Positions 1 through 11,583 of a stretch of DNA of 64,000 nt are shown here, one piece after another. The DNA is taken from contig OY740766.1 of the NCBI GenBank assembly GCA_963513935.1, positions 9,641,000 through 9,704,999 on the forward strand, written 5' to 3'. A model generated the notes under the pieces. The model did no database searches, was not told the origin of the DNA, and saw only the letters and a list, made by a program, of their open reading frames with translations. The DNA is from Aphrophora alni (taxonomy: Eukaryota > Arthropoda > Insecta > Hemiptera > Aphrophoridae). Position 1 is the stretch's first letter. Every line of letters starts with the position of its first letter. The translations under genes and the position numbers were made by a program.

Positions 1-102
1 TTACCGCTGTGAGTTTACACCCGCCAAAACACTAAAGTAAGACCAATTATATCGTATGTACGTTTTTTGCACATAAGTCAGGTTAAGTGGCTATATACAT
101 AT

Positions 103-141
<39 letters not shown>

Positions 142-1220
142 TAAACCCACTTGACCTTAACCTAGAAAAGGTTGAAATCAGGTTTTTTCCTGTGAAAAAC
201 TTTATTGCTCACCAAAAAATTTGATTATTCTTATGTAAAGAGATATGTAGTACAAAAATAACTATAAAAAAACCTACTAAATTAGGGGCCTAAACAATTA
301 CCTAAATGGTAATTACAATAAATAAGTTTTAAGAAAATTTTACTCTGCCCTGATATTTAGAGAAATAAAATCTATGGAATAGTTTATAACCTACATTATT
401 TTGAAACAATTAGATCATATTTGATGTCAGAAGACACTTTTTCAGTACAAAAAATTATTATTTAAGTAGAAAATAAACAATATAAAAGTAAGAAATCCAG
501 CTCTGCTTAGATTAGTATGAATGCCTAACCATATAGGCCTATATGACTATTTTGGTCCTTCAAAAGAGTCTTCCAACATAAAATAAGATCTATTTGTTTT
601 AAAATAAGGTCAGTCGTAAACGATTCACTAAATATCAGGGCAGAGTATAGGGACCTAATACATAATTACCAGTTTTATTTTGTAATAAAACCAAGGCTTA
701 ACTTGTCTTAAATGTAAAATATTTCATTATTGTGCAATTTAATTGCCCTAAGTAAAACTGTCCCTACAAAAACCGATCTGGGAAATGGAGTAGGCTAGAG
801 AGATTACGAGCACCCCATCCTTAATACATTCCCCTCCTCACTCAAGGCTAATATTAGTCCAAAATAAAAACGGTTTACTTCACTATATTAGGTCCTATAG
901 ATAATCGTTGTGATAGACTACGTGTTATCATTTTCGTGAGTTTTTGTCTTGTGCAATAGTTGCTTTGTTTTTTTGACATGTTTAAATCTGTGCAGGGTTT
1001 CTCAAATTAAAATATATAAAAAAGAATGTATTAATTTTATATTTTATTAGTTTACCAACTTAAATGGTCCCAATGACATTTAGTGGGCATGGGTAACTTA
1101 TTGTTTGATTAAATGTTGTATGGAACTTGACAACATTGAATCTACTCACCAAACTTCTTTTGTAACATGGTTTCATACTTTTTTCACTATGAAATTTTAA
1201 GACATTATATGGGTCAAGCA

Positions 1221-1257
<37 letters not shown>

Positions 1258-3139
1258 AAATACAGTACATTCTTTGCAAAAAAATATTTAGGTAAAAAAT
1301 TATTATTTTTACCATATTGGCTAAAATAATAATATTCAAAAGGTATAAACAAATTATATGAAAACTTACCTTACATAACCATTATAATTTGATAGGTTTA
1401 TTTTATTAGATTACGATTGTCTATTTGTAAACACTTTTTATAAATAAACTATGGTTAGGTTAGAAACAAGTAGGTCTCATATTGATCAATACACCAACAA
1501 TTTCATCATAAACCTCGTTTTCCATAGACAAAACAAATATTGTAATACAAAATCATATTGAATAATGTTTATAACACATTTACACTTCTGAGCTTAAACT
1601 TCCAAATTAATAACATACACAGTTCCACAGCTGCTGAACAGCTGACTGTGTCAGTGTGTCGACTTGCGAGTTGCCACTAGGTTTGGCGTTTGGCCACAGC
1701 CCCAGTTTTGTACAATTTTTTTTAAGGAACTTCTTACTAACAGTGGTCAAGGTCTTACTAGTTACTACCAAATGATAAATCTTTTCATCACACTGCACCG
1801 AAAGTAGATACTTTCGACGTTTACAATAAAGTTTAAAAGTACTGGTTGCAGATCAGTTTTACAACTATACACCAAAAACCAACAAGTGCATTGAATATTT
1901 TCTGGACTTAAGTTACGGTTTTTAACACTGTTTGCGCTATTGTTCTTTCTCTTTAGTTCTAAGCTATTAAAACAGCTGATCCTGCTTTTAATCATCGTTT
2001 CCATAGCAACTTATAAACAAATACTAAATGTTGAGTTAGTTTATTTTGGATTACTGTAATTAACCCTAGATTACTACTCTTAGTTCATTGTTACGTGATC
2101 ACTACTGATTCGTAAATTTTACTACTTTCGGTTTTTATTTTTATTATTATTTTTTAAACTTTACTTTAGTGTTGACTATTTTTTATATTAAATCATTTAT
2201 TGTTTTTAAGTGTTTTTAAAAATATTTAACAATGAACTCCTACATAGTTTAACTGTAAAAAAAGCCTTTTACCACCACTACAAGTACGTTTAAAAAAAAT
2301 AATTAACCTGGAAAAAAAATCGAAAAAATATAAATATTATTTTATTGGAAAAATTAATCGGATATTCATAAAATACATCATTTATAAGTGTTTAATTGAT
2401 ATAAAAAGAGAAAAACGATTTACAATAAGTTCATTAGGTAGAATGCCAAAAATGCCAAAATTAGAGTCCTGTCTTCACTGAGAATCACATTCCTTGCAGT
2501 GATTAATATACACTTAGTAGCTAAATTAAACACTTTGAACTCTAAAATCACTATTTACACAATAAACTATTTACAACACTAAAAACTAACAATATAAAAA
2601 CAATAATTTACAAAAAAATATATATAAACACTTAATAGTTAAAACTTTCGCAAACACTATTCTTTCGTAAAATATACGACGCGAGCTTGAGTACGGTAAT
2701 AACGGTTCAACTTTGAGCTTAGCCGAAGAGACAGTGGCCTCTATTCCCAATGGCAGGAAGGTAAACAAAAAGACTGAGCGTGTCCGTCTTTTGTCTACGA
2801 GTTCTCCGAATTTTACAAAGGGCGGGTCGTAATTTTTACGAATGAGTAGTGTTCTAGGGTTAATAGCTATTGTTGTGAATAAAAAGTAGGAAATATAAGG
2901 AATTCCTAATAAGATTAGACTTTCCTTCTTACGAATAGACTTTCTTAATTTTTAAGTTAATAACCTTTTGTTATTTCTTATAAGGATTGTCTTAAGTTGG
3001 ATTTGTTTTGGTGAAAATCAGAAATTGCTTACAAGGTTTTTCTGGATATCAGAGCTCTGTAGAAATGGGTTACATCATACAAACATGATTGAACTTGTTC
3101 ATTTTCCCAATAGCGATTATGACTATAATATATCCGAAG
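1..3139. other. No gene seen; AT-rich DNA with two AT microsatellites
   Basis: I see no convincing coding region, RNA gene or transposon domain here. TA-rich microsatellites lie at about 92-152 and 1225-1254. The first is bracketed by an imperfect inverted repeat (AGGTTAAGTGG near 80, its near complement near 147), so it sits in a possible cruciform. Short open frames at 1607-2004 and 2586-2768 have no recognisable domains and are what AT-rich DNA gives by chance. Confidence 0.6.
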
Positions 3140-3530
3140 AAAATAAAAATGTGTGATTCAGATGAAACCCAATTTGAACAAATAGCAAAAGGCAAAAGCA
3201 AGTGAATTATTTTCATGAAATACTTAAAATCTTATACGATTGTTCTAAATAGATCTCTAGTACCAAAACTTATTACAGCAAAGGATGAGGCCTAGAGTGA
3301 AATTAAAAAGGGTTAGGAGAAAGAAACTGCTACATCAACAACAATCGGAAAATGAAACAAATTACTGATCAATCTAAAAACAGAGCTGAAATAAAAATCC
3401 GACAAAAATACTACAGGAAATTGTAAAATTAAATTGAAAGATTGAGAAAAGCAGAATTTTTAAGTTTACTACATGAGGGTGAGCTGCCTGCAATGACAGG
3501 TGTACCAGGTGGATTAAAATTTGGAACACC

Positions 3531-3942
3531 AAAAGATACCTGTTGAACATCATGCTATGTGTAACAATTCATTAGAGGTCCAAATTGAAGAATCCCAGGA
3601 ATTATCCGAAACATCAAACCTTAAGAAAAGGCTGTTAATCGATGACTATGAAACTGACCAAACACGCAATTTGTCATCACACAATTTCAACGTCTTGTGT
3701 TGTTAAAGCAACTGTAATTAATTAATGTCCAGATAAAACAGGAAAAGTACCTGTTGAAACCACACTATGTGTAACAATTCATTAGAGGTCCAAATTGAAG
3801 AATCCCAGGAATTATCCGAAACATTAAACCTTAAGAAAAGGCTGTTAAGCAATGATTATGAAACTGACCAAACACACAATTTGTCAACACCACAATTTCA
3901 ACGACTTGTGTTTTTATAGCAATTGGAATTAATTAATGTCCA
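3531..3942 (+). repeat. Two-unit tandem duplication, period about 212 bp
   Basis: The stretch from 3531 to about 3730 recurs from 3743 to about 3941 with roughly 90% identity by eye. Both copies run from AAAAGATACCTG or AAAAGTACCTG to TTAATTAATGTCC. The first unit carries a 61-codon open frame ending at 3706, and the second is broken by stops. The peptide (acidic, with a KKRLL patch) and the preceding 3400-3530 DNA look like decayed coding sequence from a mobile element. I cannot name the family. The second ORF of a Harbinger element is one possibility, given the transposase remnant 1.3 kb away, but this is a guess. Confidence 0.7.
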
Positions 3943-5267
3943 TATCTGTTGGGACCCTCTATAATATTTCTAAGACCTTGAACTCTTGCTCTGTCTATAG
4001 AAGCTCCTCCTACCCTCACATTTAGAAAGTGCTAACCATGAAGGGTATCAAGGATAGGTATCTCCCCTTCACCAATATAATACCCTCCTAGTCCATTATT
4101 GCATTACTGCATTGCATTCTGAACCCTTTCTGACAAATATTTTCCACTTTATGGGATGCTTCTTGTATCAAGAGAGCAATATCTCCTTATTGGCATGTTT
4201 TTCTTATCTCTACAGGTTTGTTATTTCCCTGTTAGTAACAAAACAAAGGACTCCCCATGTTGCTAGTTACCCTGTAGGACATACTTCATTTTTATCACCA
4301 TGTTGAGGTGCAGTGACAATTTGCACAAGCTTGTTATCTCTCATTTAACTTACATTTATCTCTCTCCATGATTTCTACAAGCAGCTAGGGAAGGGATCAT
4401 CCACTCGGCCAGGGCTTATACTTATCTTGTTCGTCTAAAGCTAAGTATTGTAAGTGGTTATCACAGGTTCCGAATAAGTGTGGTCCAGCCAAGGAGCCCA
4501 CCAAACCAAAACTATAATAAGTATAAATTAAGATGTAAAGGAATTCTAAATAATAAAATATGAATTGGCACTTGCGATTTTGTTGAGCAGTGCAAGATTA
4601 CGTAGAAGGGGGGGGGGAGAGACGAGGAGTGGAGGGCTTGAACCAGCGAGTCGAACGAGAGTCTGTTCCGAGAGCCGCGAGAAGGAAGACCGCCACGGAC
4701 CGAGGTCAGTCCATTTTCGGCCACGTGCTAGCTAAATTAAACGGTATGTTTTTAGGCTAGTATTAAGGCTTTATCTTGCCGTTATGTCTTTTTAATAAAT
4801 TATAAATATTTCTGTAATCTAATTCGGCGCTCAAATAAAATATAACATTTAATTTCACTTGCGTTGCGTGCGTTCATTAGCGTCCTAACCTGACTCCTTG
4901 GCCCATCCTGACAAGATTCGGCTAAAGTGTACGCGGTCTCCAGCCAGCCGGAGCTTCCAGCTGGTCAAAAGAAGTGGAGACGGTCACATAAGATACCTTC
5001 TACTCCATCAAAATGGGTTGGTTTATATTTTAAGGTTGAAAGCAAAAGAAAAAAAGGGGGTTGAAGATAAAGTTGGGGTAGAGTTTTGGTGAAAAAGACT
5101 GGATAGAAGTGATCAAGAAAAATATAGCTCAAAGGGAATAAGAAGTATCAGAGTCTCCACAATCATTATCACAACCATAGTCTTTTAATTCTTTTGCTAT
5201 ATGTGCAAAACCTCACATGCTACAACAACTTTCGGGACGTTTTATAATTTTAATCGAATCATGGTAC
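3943..5267. other. No gene seen
   Basis: Unassigned DNA, somewhat less AT-rich around 4600-5000. It holds a G-run at about 4608-4617 inside a purine-rich stretch. Small open frames at 4112-4306, 4512-4724 and 4898-5092 have no recognisable domains. The 4740-4900 stretch, with AATAAA motifs followed by GC-richer DNA, could be an old LTR end, but no partner copy exists in the window. Confidence 0.5.
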
Positions 5268-5850
5268 CTAAAATAGGAAATCTTTTTTTGAATTGTCCAA
5301 AACCTCTTTTGATTGTAACTCTTTCTTTGGCATGAATTTTATTGAATATTTTTTGTTCCCTATTACTTGGAGGCTTGAAAAACCAGAGTTAACCAGAGAA
5401 ACCATAGTCAAACGATACCCACTGCCACTGAGTAAACAATAATTGTTCATTCTTGAAATCACAGAACACACAATACTTTTCCAAATATGGCTATCATGTA
5501 CACTACCTGGGGATGGAGCATCAAGACTAGTTATTTTTTCTGCAGCGTTGCATGTCATTTGCACATCTATAGAAGCATATCCTTTATGGTTTAAGCAATA
5601 GTCTCCAAAATCTTTTGGCTTCTGTACTTCAACAAGAGTACAATCCACTGCACTAATAACCATTGATATTTTTAATTTATTGCTCCATTTTGTTTAGCAG
5701 AGTCCATATGTTCCATGTAATTAGGAAATTTAATCCATCCTGATGTTCTATAAACAATTGCTCTAAGGCTGTGATAAAATGTTTTACAAATTGTTTTATG
5801 ATGTACTCCCAAATCCTCAACCACGCCTCTTTAGAATCTGGGGTCACTGA
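5268..5850 (-). pseudogene. Broken PIF/Harbinger (HARBI1-like) transposase fragment
   Basis: This is a remnant of a DDE transposase of the PIF/Harbinger superfamily, the family that gave rise to the domesticated HARBI1 gene. The main open part (5268-5663, 131 codons) reads through the block around the first catalytic aspartate (SAVDCTLVEVQKP), then NHKGY and the family pattern SPGSVHDSHIWK. The motif normally written GDSGY is here SGSGY, so the second catalytic aspartate is lost. Upstream, about 5690-5840 continues the same protein in another frame (residues like VHHKTICKTFYHSL and SGWIKFPNY, the usual region before AVDCT) with a stop and a frameshift near 5665-5695. The C-terminal part with the last acidic residue is not recognisable. 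It cannot make an active enzyme. Terminal repeats were not found. Confidence 0.85.
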
Positions 5851-5924
5851 TGAATCTCAATTTTTTTTCCATTTTCTGCCTTGCTGACAAGCACTACTTC
5901 AAAAATATTGCACATATTATCTCA

Positions 5925-6490
5925 CACACACATACTAAAACTAAAAATCAGTCAAAAATATTGAACTCACTTTCCCACACGTCAATACTACAACTAACAA
6001 TTGGTTAAAAATATTTCACAAACTTTATCACACACATATAAGTAGTAATACTAATAATACGTATTAAAAAATGCACAAACTTTCACACGCACACATACTT
6101 AAATTATAATTGGTCTAAATATTGCACCAACTTTTACACACACATACTAAAAGTAGTAATCGGTTTTAAAATAATTCACAAACTTTCTCACACACACATA
6201 CTAAAACTTTCACACGCTCACATACTTAAAGTATAATTGGTCTAAATATTGCACCAACTTTTACACACACATACTAAAAGTAGTAATCGGTTTTTAAATA
6301 ATTCACAAACTTTCTCTCACACACATACTTAAACTAGTAATCAGTATGAATATTGCACCACCTTTCACATACACACACACTAAAAGTAATATTCGGTATT
6401 AAAATAATGCACAAACTTTCAGATACACACTTACTAAAACCAATAATTGGTATTAAAACAATAGGTATTAAAATAATGCTAAATACTAAA
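5925..6490. repeat. Degenerate CA-rich minisatellite
   Basis: About eight irregular units of 50-75 bp. Each combines CACAAACTTTC, a run of ACACACACATACT, AAAAGTAGTAATCGGT and a stretch like TTAAAATA. Units differ by small indels. The array lies directly upstream (on the minus strand) of the Harbinger remnant, so it could be a subterminal array of that element, but this is inference. Confidence 0.8.
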
Positions 6491-6779
6491 TAAATACTAA
6501 TAATATTAAAATAATAGGTTGAATAGATATGTCTTTCAAACATTTTGTGTTATTTATTTTTTTTTGTAAAATAATAATCTCTAGAAATTATTAAGAAATT
6601 TGGTATAGTCATTTTTTTTATGCACGTTTTACCAGTATAAAAACAAACACAATTTTGACAATTTATATGTTGAAATTTTGATTCTCAGTATACTAGTAAA
6701 ACACAGAATAAAAAAGTGTATACCAAATTTTGATTTTAAATCTTAATAATGTTTCACGTTGTTAGGAATTAGGATAGTT

Positions 6780-7943
6780 TGTAATAATTTAAAAATACTG
6801 GTGAAGTTTACTTTAATTATTTATAATTATCTTATTAAATTGCTCGACTAGGGCGCCAGGTATCCTTAACATACCAATTTAGAAAAAAGAATGAATTTAA
6901 TTATTTGGAAGAAAGAAAAAAAAAATCTCTGGGGTCGCAAGTTCTTTTTACAGTGTACTTACAGTGGATTTTGGTTTTAAATGAGAACACTTTGGCTGAA
7001 ATGTTACAAAGAAAACATTTATTAAAGACAAATAAGTTTTTATACATTAGCATTTGTTATAGAGACATATATCATGAAAACAACTATAGCTATCATCTTA
7101 GTTAAATTACTTTTTATCTTCTCAGAGGGAGAACTGATCTTTTATTCTTTGACTTTAAAATTGACTCTAAGTTGCAACTAAAATTGATTTTATGAATAAA
7201 AACAAATTGAAATTCCTTTAATAAGGTTAAATATGTCATCAGACATTTATTTCTTCTTTACATAAAAAGAAATTGCTATCCTTTATATATCAAATTTATA
7301 TAATAAAAGTTAAGATATTAAACATTGTAAATTTCTATACAATAACAGAGTAAATATAATGTGTTATTTAACACTAGTTACCAGACCATAGTCATTGTAC
7401 ATAATTCAATGATGTTCCTGCAGCGTCCTAAAAATGCCGTCGTTGTGTCCGTGGCGAAGTTGTATTTGCACCTCACGAATGTTTATAAAAAGAAAATCTG
7501 TTTATACATTAGTCCATTCTACAATTTGTAACTGTTCATTTTCCGACCGCATTGCTATGACACACGCTAATTGTTTATTGTCTATTCGCGTGAACACGTC
7601 TAATTAATTTAACTGTTCAAACAGAGTTTTAACACACTCTCACTCTTAATCGACCAACGATTAAATTCTTTACATTTTCTATTTTTACTACATATCAAAT
7701 TATTACATCGCACTATGTCCTTTCTTTCCTCAACTCTACAGAACACATCTTTTCCCTCCAAGTTCTGGACTTCCACTTTTTTTGAACACAACCTGTCACT
7801 CCTAACGCTGGACTAAGACTGCCGTTGCCATGAGGCAAATTCTTACTTCCGAAAGCGTTCTTTCCGGTTACTGTTCACACATTTTACCGCACTGCCGTAA
7901 AATACAAATAATTTACATTTTATAACAAACAAACTAAATTACA
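6780..7943 (-). repeat. 3' LTR of the Gypsy-class element
   Basis: 1,164 bp, the same length as the 5' LTR, with the same TGTAAT/ATTACA termini and no difference in the stretches compared by eye. Short frames inside it (6905-7105 on plus, 7609-7791 on minus) recur unchanged in the other LTR. They are not genes. The polypurine tract expected next to it on the minus strand is short (AGGGA just before the LTR). Confidence 0.95.
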
Positions 7944-10900
7944 TCCCTAGTATACTTAATTTAAGAAAGATTCTCTTTTTACATAAAAAAATTAAAATCT
8001 ATTTGCTAAAATCCTATTTCATTATTTTAATTTGTTAGCGTTATAATAACTCATTGTAAAAAAAATAATACGAATCAATTAGTGCTAAGTCTTATCTCTA
8101 TTTATACAATAAAACCCATCATCAGTTTCCTTTCCAACCTTGTTGGCTGAAACTTTCCATCAACATTTTTTGTTGACAGGATCCCGTCACTCAAAGCTTA
8201 TCTCCCAGACAGCCGTCTGTATATTTTCCTGCCATCTAGCATTTCCTTTCCCACACTTTATTTTTCTGCCAAGACGAAATTTCTACATCCTTTGAAAATC
8301 TACCTTTGACTCTAAATATTCATCTGAATAATTCCTTCAACTTAATACAATTAAAATTTAAAACTTCTCATTATCATTAACATTATTACAAAATTATTTA
8401 CTTATTACTCAACATTGCTTCAATTCACCTTAAAACTTTTCAATTCAGACTTTACATTGTTATTTATTTTAGTTTAAATCCAATAACTATTTATTCTTAC
8501 TTAAATTCTTAATTACTCTTTGTCTCGCTGGGATAACATGTTAACTACTGATTTTACAATTACAAAAAACTCTTTTCTTCAACTAAAATTTAAAAATATA
8601 ACATCATTATTATCAAAAAAAAATATAATTACTTACAAAACTCATCTATTTATTTAAAAATTACCTCTTTACAATTGTATTGTCTCTCAGTATCCTTTCT
8701 TAAAATTATTTCCATCTTATCTTTCATATTTTAATAATCAAAGTTGCATTAATCCCCAAACAAAATTCTTCATAATAAAAAACTCCTTATTATTTACCTA
8801 TATTCTTTCATAAATAATCTCCTTATTTCAACGTAGCTTCCTTTAAAAATCATAATAATCGTCGTTTATCCGCAGAATTCCTTAAATCTCCCTTTATTTC
8901 ATTAACATCGTCGCATATTTCCTTTATTTCATTAAAATCGTCGTATCTTTCCTTTATTTCATCGCAGTACTCAAAAAACCTCTTAAAAACTAAAAAATTA
9001 CCATTAATGCAACCTAACTACCTTCTTTATAAAAGTTTCTTAACAGAACAACTTCATTTTAAATACCACTTTACTCAACAATTCTGTAAAGTCATCATCT
9101 TCATATAAAACTCAAAAATTCTTTCATTTAAAATACTTCCTATTAAAATCTCCCTTGTCATCAACCACTTAAATACAAAAACTTCAAAAAAAAATGAAAT
9201 TTACATTGTTTCCCAGCTAACACCGTATTTCATCAAAATCTTTAGACACCTTTATCAAATAACTTCTCACAATCGTCTATTGTTTTAAATCCAAACATTA
9301 TTTATTAAAAATCATTAATTATTTATTTCATTTATAAATTTCATCAAAACCTCTCTTATCATTGTTAATTTATTACTCCTTCCTTTAAAAAACAAAAACT
9401 TAACCTCCCTCATTCATTATTTAACATCAAAAAAACTTAAAAACTTTATTATTATCTGTCTTGGCAAAACTCACATAAATTCTCAAACTTTTTTACCAAT
9501 TAATTTTCTCAAACCATTAGTCACTTAAAACTAACAATCTTATGATATCAAATTACTATTAAATAATCCTTAATATTTATAAACATCAAACATACAACTT
9601 ATCTTTTCTACAATTCAACATCTAATTACCTATTCTAATCACCTAATCAACATTTTTACAATTTTACAGAACTTTCCGTTTCATTTCATAAAAACTCTCC
9701 TTTTGTCACGTCCGGTTTATTTCTAGGCTTTGTTTCTTAACAAACCCCCTCCTTTCACCATGTAAGCATTGTCCTATTGTCCCTTGACGACTTCCCTCAA
9801 CATCTGTTTTTTCTTGTTAGAGTAGACCCAAAAAAAAACTTTTCCTATATCTATGAAAGTTTATGACACTTACAAACAGAAGTCATTGTTTATGTTTTTT
9901 TTTTTGCCCAAAATTACATGTGACAGAACTTTAAACAACTACGTTGGATTTTTTGATAAGTTTTCCAATTAACTCTAAATCACTACCTTCTAGAAATGAT
10001 ATCTTAGGCCCTGATCATATCACTTCTCGAACATAGCTACATCCTGCCTCGAAAGACAGTTCGCCTACCAAACTTTATATTTTACAATATAATCAAGAAC
10101 TCTATGTTCTCTCTTAAACTTCTTCTACTAAATTTCTGTATTTCTCAACACAAAATAAGAACTCTTTGTTCTTTAAACTTCTCAAAATTGTCAAAGTTTT
10201 AACTATATTTCATTTACATAAGTCGTATGACAATTTTTTTTTGTTTTTATTTTTTGTATTTTGTTTTTTCTTATTTTATTTTTCAAAACTCGGCCGGACT
10301 TCATCGCCGTAACAGCAATAAATAATACTCCTCTGTTCTGACGATGAAGTTCTGCCGAACGTCGATTAATAAAACCCTCCAACGTTCCATTTTTATTTTG
10401 TTTTTTATTTATACCTTTTTTATTTGTTTTTTATGAATTTTTTTTTTTTGTTTATTTTATGCATTTTTCTTCCTAACCTCTCCTACATAGGTTCTTCCAA
10501 CCGTCTACTTTATACCGTGCATACTTCTAATTGCTCTTTAGACTCTTACACAGAGTAACATGTTGTGACGTTGAAATGTGCAGTGGTTGAATACAATATC
10601 CCTACTTGATTCAAGATAAAGCCCAAAACACATCCCTATTTCACAACACGCCCTCTTATGCAGTCTCAGAATGCCTTATTCTTACGAATAAAACATTCTA
10701 TTTTGACTACACAAACGCCTACCTCCTCCCAAAATGTTCATGTACTCCTTAAATGCATTTACACGAAGAAAATTTTAAAATTCATAAAAAATTTCATTAA
10801 AATCGTTTCATCCGAAGTTGAAATAATGTTTATTTTACCAAGCTTATTACTAGCATCGTCGATTTTCTGTTTATGTAATCCTTTCTAGATGTTATTGTTC

Positions 10901-11583
10901 AAATTCAAAAAGAAAATTTTATTTTTTAAAATTTATTCTAAGTTCTTTACTTAGAAATTTTACCTTCAATACTATTAAAGTTATTTAAGTAATCTACTTT
11001 TGTTCTTGTTTACTTTACTTAAAGCCAATTATCCTTTGTTTAAGTAAATTTTATTTGAGAACGCAAGTTAAATTAGAATTATACGTCAAAGATTTTTTTA
11101 TTTTCCTAGACAGCATTTTGGTAACACCCTATATTTCGTCTCAATGTCATGCATAGGAATTTATACCTGACTAAGGAATAAACAATCTCCCCTAGCTGTA
11201 TGAAGCAATATATCTGTCTACTGATAAGAAGTGAACCTTTTAGCTCCAACTAGATTCTATTTCTCTCGTCATTATTGAATATTTTATTGAATCCATCTAC
11301 TTAATATTGAATATTATTTCTTCAACGTTACTCTGAATCCTCGCTTCGAACTAACTATCTTATCTATGTCACGTAAAATCAATATTTATTCCTTTCATAA
11401 ACATATAGAGTTATTTACTAACAATCTTGCAGCTCCAATGATCCTCTCATCTAACATTTTCAAATATTCTAGTTTGCCTTAAAAGTTTTCTTATATTACA
11501 CAATTTATTTTTTAAAATGTTCTGTTTTCTAATCCAATTATTTATTTAACGTTAAAATTCATTATTATCAATTCTTTAATTAT
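7944..11583 (-). other. Long non-coding 3' region of the retrotransposon
   Basis: This 3.64-kb stretch lies between the pol stop codon and the 3' LTR. In the sense (minus) strand it has no ORF of 60 codons or more. The plus strand is strikingly poor in G, so the sense RNA would be C-poor and A/U-rich, continuing a bias also seen in gag and pol. A small array of units of about 38-50 bp (TTTCCTTTATTTCATT followed by ATCGTCG) lies at about 8889-8972. A GC-rich hairpin lies at 10291-10357. The 76-codon plus-strand frame at 10658-10888 shows no domain. The region could be a decayed third gene or a long 3' UTR; the sequence does not decide. Confidence 0.7.
10291..10357 (-). other. Conserved-looking hairpin in the retrotransposon 3' region
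   Basis: Arms at 10291-10306 and 10342-10357 are complementary at 14 of 16 positions (CGGCCGGACTTCATCG against the complement of CGATGAAGTTCTGCCG), with a 35-nt loop. This is the GC-richest spot in an otherwise very AT-rich 3.6-kb stretch, so it stands out as possible RNA structure in the genomic transcript. Function unknown. Confidence 0.45.

Noticed and set aside
6905..7105. 66-codon frame, also at 17531-17731
   Set aside because: Inside both LTRs, antisense to the element, no domain; duplicated only because LTRs are duplicated.
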